DNA from: Mucilaginibacter flavus
GTDB lineage: Bacteria > Bacteroidota > Bacteroidia > Sphingobacteriales > Sphingobacteriaceae
Length of the DNA stretch: 64,000 nt
Assembly (NCBI RefSeq): GCF_030409315.1
Contig: NZ_JAUFPS010000024.1
Span: forward strand, 9,607 to 73,606
Reading direction: 5' to 3'
The stretch's first letter is position 1. Each line of letters opens with the position of its first letter. This document shows, piece after piece, positions 59,205 to 64,000 of the stretch. The translations under genes were made by a program, and so were the position numbers. The notes beneath the pieces were generated by a model, which worked only from the letters and a program-made list of their open reading frames with translations, did no database searches and was not told the DNA's origin.

Positions 59205-62200
59205 TTAAAATTCTACCCTTAAGCCTAAGTTGAACACTTTTTGAATTGGATACCCTAATCCAGATGTGCCCATTTCCGGGTCCCACAGTTTAAAGCTGCT
59301 TACCGTTAACAGGTTTAGGCCGTTTACATAAATACGCGCGCTTTTCAAGTGGATGCTTTTCAATTGATTTTTGGTGAAGTTGTAACCAATCTCTGCCGAT
59401 TTAAGGCGTAGGAATGAACCATCACGCAACCACCATGTTGATGTTGGTGAAGTATCGGTTTGACTATTGTTTGGCTGTATGGTAGAGCTTAAACGCGGCC
59501 AAAATGCATAGGGGTTGCGGTTATCTTCCGACCAATGGTCTTTAGCAATTGAATTAAGCAGGCCACTTTGGTTACCTGTATTCAGTTGGTTATTCGGGTT
59601 GTATCCATTCACTAAATAGAAAGGAGAAATATCTGCCGAGTTGATCACAAAGGATGACCGGGCCGATCCCTGGAAAAAGGCACTGATATCAAAGTTTTTA
59701 TACCCTACCGAAAAACCAAAGCCGTAAATAATTTCGGGCACCTGCGGGTAGCCTATTGGTACCACATCCGAGGCTGATATTTTTCCGTCGCCATTCATAT
59801 CCCGGTATTTAATATCTCCTGCTTTATAGGCGCCAAAGCTTTGTACCGGCGAGTTGGCTACATCTTTATCGTCCACAAATAAGCGCTCGGCAACAAGGCC
59901 GTATATCTGGCTCAGCGAATTACCTACTTTACTCAGGTATTGCAGGTTGGCGGGGTAAATAGGTTCCTCGTTTTTTAACAACTTGCTCTTAGCATAAGTA
60001 AGCGTACCGCGGGATTGTATCCAGAAAGAGTTAGTAAAGTTTTTCTTATAATCCATAGCAATATCCACACCCTTACTTGATGATTTACCGGCATTTGAAG
60101 ATATATTGGCCTGCAAACCCATGGAGGAAGGTATAGTACTACGCACCATCAATATATTATCGCGGTTTTGCTGATAGGCATCTACTGTTAAGGTAAAGTC
60201 TTTTGCTACCGTTAAATCCATACCTATATTGGTTTGCCTTGATTGCTCCCAGGTAATATTTTGATTTTCATAACGGTTGGTAACCACACCGGGCCTGCTG
60301 TAGGTGTAATTGGTACCAAACTGGCCGTTATTGCCGCTGTTTAAATTAACATCAGACAGGTAAAAAAAGCGATCATTGGCCGAACCTATCTGATCGTTAC
60401 CCACTAAACCATAGGTAAACCTGAATTTAAGGTTATCAATAACAGATAACGCAGGCTCAAAAAACTTTTCGTTTGATACCACCCAGCCGGCACCCACAGA
60501 CGGGAAAAAGCCAAAACGGTGGTTACTTGCAAAACGCTCCGAGCCGTTGTAACCAAAGTTAAATTCAAACAGGTAGCGGTTATCATAACCATAGGTAAAC
60601 CTGCCCGATACACCCTGGTTGCGCGATGGTAACGACAATTGCAACGATGGCGCATTGGCGGTAAGGTAATTACGCATGGTACCAATTAGCAAACCGCTAA
60701 CGGCATGCTTTTGGCCAAATGTGCGGTTGTAGTTTACCGCTGTTTCAATATAAGTTGTTGCGTTAGATACGCTGCCGCCGGGGCTGTAGGTTAAATATTC
60801 TGTTGGTGTGGCACCTACACTGCCCGACGAACCATCATTAAGTAAAGTTAAACCATTAAACTGACCGTTAAGTACGTTTGATTGATAGTAATAAGGACTA
60901 TACTGGCGCGATACCGTAAAGTATGAATAGCGGGTGGTATACGCCATCACCCTTGCAGATAAGCCATTAGTCAAAAAATCGAGCTTTTGATTCAGGTTTA
61001 ACTGTGCTGTTAGCGTGCTGGTATTTGAACTTTGGTAGCCCGATAGCGATTGCGCGTAAGGGTTCATATAGAGGCCACCGCTTGGGATAATAGTATTACC
61101 AAAAAGCGGGTGATTTACATACGGCAACAAATTACCGGGATAAATTGCAGGGAAAGCTACGGGGTTACTCCACAAGGCGTTTAAAAAAGTGTAGCCGCCG
61201 CCGTTTATAGGTCCGTGGTAGCTATCAAACTGACCTTTTAAACTTACTACCGCCTCGGTAGTTTTGGTAAGGTTTAGTGTGGTGTTTGATAATATGGAAT
61301 ATGATTGCAGCTTAATGTTGTTGCTGAAATTATTCAGGCTGTTTTCGGCCAGGTTACCATTATCAATATTGTAGGTCATGGCCAGGTAGTACTTCGCTTT
61401 TTCAGAACCACCGCTGGCATTCATATTATACCGCTGATTGTTGGTTTTGGTTTTGATGAGCTGCTTGATCCAGTTGTTGCTTGGGTACAACAGCGGGTCA
61501 TCACCTTTAGCGGTATGATCTATTTTATTTTGCGAATAAGGGAGCGCACCCAGCGGATTACGGGTAAGCACAGCCTCATTGGCCAAAGTCATGTAAGTAA
61601 TATTGTCTGCTAAATCGATATTTTTAATGTTTGATGAGGTTGAATTTTCGCCACGTACATTGAACTTAACCGCCCCTGTTTCACCACGTTTAGTGGTTAC
61701 CAGGATAACGCCGTTTGCACCGCGGGCACCATATAATGATGAAGCCGTAGCATCTTTCAGCACCGAAAAACCAGAAATATCATCCGGCTGTAAACGGGCC
61801 AGATCCGTAGTTGAAGATTCGATACCGTCAATCAAAATCAACGGATCAACCTTACCGGCCCCGAATGTACCCACACCACGAATGAAGAACTGGGCGTTAT
61901 CAGCCCCCGGCTCGCCACTGCGCTGGTATGATATCATACCCGGTACCACACCTGCAAGCATAGTGGTAAGGTTACTTGAAGGGCCTTTAAGTTGTTTAGG
62001 GCTTACCGTAGTTATGGAGCTAACCAAACTCGCCTTTTTCTGGGTACCGTAAGCTACAACGGCAACCTCCTCAAGCGAGGTTTTATCGGCCCCCATTTGT
62101 GCATCTATCTTATAAGTTCCGTTAGCTGATAAAGGAAAGGTTGCCAGTTCAAACTCCTGTGATTTTGATCCCACAAATGAAAAAACGATGGCAGTGTTAC

Positions 62201-62708
62201 CCTCTTTTAGGTTTAAAGAATATTTACCGTCTGCATCTGATTGTGTACCAATGGCAGTACCTTTAACTTTAACGCTTACGCCGGGTAAGGTAAGTCCCTT
62301 ATCGTCGGTAACAACACCCTGCACCTTTTTGGGGACTACCGCTTTTACGGGTTCCTTTTGCTGTGGAGGCGCTGCGGGCGCGGGTTCGCTTTTTTCAATT
62401 ACTATGAGCTGGTCGCGCAGTACGTAACTAAGGTTTTTACCTTTTAAAAGCGTGGCAAAAACTTCTTTTAAATCGGCGCTTTTAAAATCAACGGAAACAA
62501 CTTCTTTATCATTTAATAAATTGTTGCTGTAAAAAACAGTGAGTCCTGTTTGTTTTTTAATTGCTTTAAACACCTCGGCTAAGGTGGTATTAGCCTTTTT
62601 GAGTGTTATTGGTCCCGTATTTTGCGCGTGTACCGCGCTATAGCAGGTTACCAATAAAAGAAAAATAAAGGGCAGTATTATCCGCCGGCAGAATAAAATT
62701 CTCTCCAT
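59205..62708 (-). CDS. SusC/RagA TonB-linked outer-membrane protein with STN domain (locus 2)
   Basis: 1,167 residues: signal peptide (to AVHAQN, about 29), STN domain (about 33-107; TLAEVFKAIKKQTGLTVFYSNNLL, SADLKEVFATLLKG), CarboxypepD_reg domain (VQGVVTDDKGLTLPGVSVKV), plug (LKDATASSLYGARGANGVILVTTK) and barrel ending FNLGLRVEF. The STN domain is absent from the SusC of locus 1 and implies signalling to the FecR gene immediately upstream (62895). A Pro/Ala-rich linker (EPAPAAPPQQKEPVKA) joins STN and the next domain. Confidence 0.93.
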   Translation of the reverse strand: MERILFCRRIILPFIFLLLVTCYSAVHAQNTGPITLKKANTTLAEVFKAIKKQTGLTVFYSNNLLNDKEVVSVDFKSADLKEVFATLLKGKNLSYVLRDQLIVIEKSEPAPAAPPQQKEPVKAVVPKKVQGVVTDDKGLTLPGVSVKVKGTAIGTQSDADGKYSLNLKEGNTAIVFSFVGSKSQEFELATFPLSANGTYKIDAQMGADKTSLEEVAVVAYGTQKKASLVSSITTVSPKQLKGPSSNLTTMLAGVVPGMISYQRSGEPGADNAQFFIRGVGTFGAGKVDPLILIDGIESSTTDLARLQPDDISGFSVLKDATASSLYGARGANGVILVTTKRGETGAVKFNVRGENSTSSNIKNIDLADNITYMTLANEAVLTRNPLGALPYSQNKIDHTAKGDDPLLYPSNNWIKQLIKTKTNNQRYNMNASGGSEKAKYYLAMTYNIDNGNLAENSLNNFSNNIKLQSYSILSNTTLNLTKTTEAVVSLKGQFDSYHGPINGGGYTFLNALWSNPVAFPAIYPGNLLPYVNHPLFGNTIIPSGGLYMNPYAQSLSGYQSSNTSTLTAQLNLNQKLDFLTNGLSARVMAYTTRYSYFTVSRQYSPYYYQSNVLNGQFNGLTLLNDGSSGSVGATPTEYLTYSPGGSVSNATTYIETAVNYNRTFGQKHAVSGLLIGTMRNYLTANAPSLQLSLPSRNQGVSGRFTYGYDNRYLFEFNFGYNGSERFASNHRFGFFPSVGAGWVVSNEKFFEPALSVIDNLKFRFTYGLVGNDQIGSANDRFFYLSDVNLNSGNNGQFGTNYTYSRPGVVTNRYENQNITWEQSRQTNIGMDLTVAKDFTLTVDAYQQNRDNILMVRSTIPSSMGLQANISSNAGKSSSKGVDIAMDYKKNFTNSFWIQSRGTLTYAKSKLLKNEEPIYPANLQYLSKVGNSLSQIYGLVAERLFVDDKDVANSPVQSFGAYKAGDIKYRDMNGDGKISASDVVPIGYPQVPEIIYGFGFSVGYKNFDISAFFQGSARSSFVINSADISPFYLVNGYNPNNQLNTGNQSGLLNSIAKDHWSEDNRNPYAFWPRLSSTIQPNNSQTDTSPTSTWWLRDGSFLRLKSAEIGYNFTKNQLKSIHLKSARIYVNGLNLLTVSSFKLWDPEMGTSGLGYPIQKVFNLGLRVEF

Positions 62709-62770
62709 ATTTATTGGGTTTATAATTTGGTTTCTTCTAAGACCCGGTTTGAGAAAATCGGGTGAAGGGG

Positions 62771-62799
62771 AAATAAAAAAAGATTATCTTTTTTTATTT
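62771..62799. repeat. AT-rich perfect palindrome between fecR and susC
   Basis: AAATAAAAAAAGAT, a single T, ATCTTTTTTTATTT: 14-bp perfect arms. It is located 62 bp upstream of the susC start in the 186-bp gap. A second small stem, ACCCG...CGGGT, lies at 62742-62763. It could act as an attenuator, processing site or operator. Confidence 0.6.
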
Positions 62800-62894
62800 T
62801 TAGCTATACAAACAGCCATAAAGAACAATTAATCAAATGGTTTGATAGCAAAGTCACAACACTAAGGCGGTGGGCAAATTCTTAAAGTATTGTA

Positions 62895-64000
62895 TTATTT
62901 GATGTGCAAAACACCATCTGCAAAAGATGTTTTTACCCCTGCCGATGTTTTGATATTTTGAATAAAAACTTCAATGGGCCTGTTTTTTTCAATAGCGCCG
63001 CTAAAGGCCTCATGCGCCTTGGCCGGATCATCAAAAACAACCTTTACATCAAACCAGCGCGAAAGCACTTCACCAATGTCCTGTAGTTTGGTATCATGAA
63101 AATAATAGATATCATGCATCCAGGCCAGTTCAACATCGGCCTCAAATGGCTGGGTTAAAAAACCTTTACCCGCGGCATAAACGGCCTGGTAACCCGGTTG
63201 TAATAACACCTTAGGTGTATTTGCACTGTTAGTGGTTACAGAACCTTCAACCAATGATGTTGTGGTAACATCCTGCTTATAAGTATTTACATTAAACTGG
63301 GTACCCAATACTTTAATATCGGTTTGATTGGTATGCACTATAAAAGGTAGCGCCTTGTTTTTTGCCACTTTAAAAAACGCCTCACCGCTTAAATACACAT
63401 CTCTTGTTTGGCCGGTAAAAGCAAAGGGAAAGCGCAGGCTTGATGCTGAGTTCATCCAAACTTCGGTACCATCAGATAAAACTATCTGGTAATTTAATTT
63501 AGGCGGAATCATCAACGTGCTCCACTCCTGGGTTTTGGTATTGGCCAACTGGTAGCTTAAGCCATTGCTGCCTTTTTTTAGGTTAGCGAAGGAGGTGCTT
63601 ATAATCCGTTTGCCAGTGTCAGATAAATTGATGCGCTGCCCATTTGCCATTTGTAATTCTATGGCGGGTTTGTTGGATACCTTTTTTAAAGTCAAACCGC
63701 CGGTAACCTGTTTGGGCTGCCAGTAAAAGAAAAGCCCTATGCTAATGCACAGTAAGGCAGCTATTGAAATCCACTTGGTTATACCGCTACGCCTGGAGCC
63801 TATCGGCCTGACGTTTGAAATTTGAGGCGCTATTTTATCCCATGCACTATTTTCATCAATATTGTTAAAAAAGGTTTGGCTGGTGTTAAGCTCCTGCTGC
63901 ATTTTATCCCACATTTGCTTCACCTGCTCATCATGCTGTATGGCGGTTTCAAGCAAACTATCATCCTCGGCACTAATTGTACCGGTAACCCGTTCAATGA
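62895..64000 (-). CDS. FecR-type anti-sigma factor (locus 2, incomplete at window edge)
   Basis: At least 367 residues; the frame stays open to position 64000 (upstream residues include ERVTGTISAEDDS), so the true start lies outside the window. Features: cytoplasmic anti-sigma segment, transmembrane helix (WISIAALLCISIGLFFYW), FecR domain (LSDGTEVWMNSASSLRFPFAF, RDVYLSGEAFFKVAKNKALPF, VLGTQFNVNTY) and C-terminal DUF4974 (DIGEVLSRWFDVKVVFDD). It probably controls an ECF sigma encoded just beyond the edge, triggered by the STN domain of the SusC downstream. Confidence 0.9.
   Translation of the reverse strand, partial: IERVTGTISAEDDSLLETAIQHDEQVKQMWDKMQQELNTSQTFFNNIDENSAWDKIAPQISNVRPIGSRRSGITKWISIAALLCISIGLFFYWQPKQVTGGLTLKKVSNKPAIELQMANGQRINLSDTGKRIISTSFANLKKGSNGLSYQLANTKTQEWSTLMIPPKLNYQIVLSDGTEVWMNSASSLRFPFAFTGQTRDVYLSGEAFFKVAKNKALPFIVHTNQTDIKVLGTQFNVNTYKQDVTTTSLVEGSVTTNSANTPKVLLQPGYQAVYAAGKGFLTQPFEADVELAWMHDIYYFHDTKLQDIGEVLSRWFDVKVVFDDPAKAHEAFSGAIEKNRPIEVFIQNIKTSAGVKTSFADGVLHIK

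Overview
The window reads as a chromosomal segment of a free-living member of Bacteroidota, most likely family Sphingobacteriaceae (Mucilaginibacter/Pedobacter-like). The evidence is the gliding/type IX secretion core genes gldKLMN, two SusC/SusD systems, ECF sigma/FecR/TonB-transducer modules, lipoproteins of the DUF4959/5126/5000 and DUF4998 families, a type B T9SS sorting domain, and promoters of the Bacteroidota TTTG...TAnnTTTG type. Genus is an inference; no rRNA or tRNA gene was seen.

Layout. 1-1.2 kb: two tandem AhpD-like CxxC proteins behind an octanucleotide tandem repeat. 1.8-7.6 kb: a type IX secretion/gliding cluster in the unusual order gldK, gldN, unknown beta-barrel, gldL, gldM, broken up by three repeat hairpins. 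7.7-12 kb: an FAD-linked sugar-alcohol oxidase-like protein and a large T9SS cargo protein. 12.4-19.4 kb: an ECF sigma / FecR / STN-TonB receptor / DUF4249 lipoprotein system whose sigma gene is separated from fecR by a toxin-antitoxin pair and a RibD/DHFR-like gene. 19.5-20.6 kb: DoxX and VOC proteins.

20.7-42.8 kb: polysaccharide utilisation locus 1. It holds a GH106-type alpha-L-rhamnosidase, two discoidin-like surface lipoproteins, SusD and SusC (no STN domain), then an intracellular/regulatory operon of aldose 1-epimerase, AraC regulator, DUF5107-TPR protein, MFS sugar porter and a clan GH-D-like glycosidase, with a second, divergent AraC paralog. The predicted substrate is a glycan with rhamnose and probably alpha-galactose. 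43-48.5 kb: housekeeping and accessory genes (two SDR oxidoreductases, an AraC regulator, a HAD phosphatase, a phosphoesterase, two orphans).

48.5-53.4 kb: a compact NAD salvage module. It contains NrtR, bifunctional NadM-Nudix, nicotinamide phosphoribosyltransferase NadV, a divergent PRPP synthetase and a tRNA m6A methyltransferase. Three matching 17-bp palindromes (TGCGK-N7-ACGCA) sit over the predicted promoters of nrtR and nadM; I regard this as the best new regulatory observation here. 53.6-54.6 kb: a VOC protein and a repeat-rich, apparently non-coding stretch. 54.7-64 kb: locus 2, with a paralogous lipoprotein pair, SusD, an STN-bearing SusC and a FecR that runs off the right edge, so this locus is probably under ECF sigma control. 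Many gaps hold palindromic repeats rather than genes.
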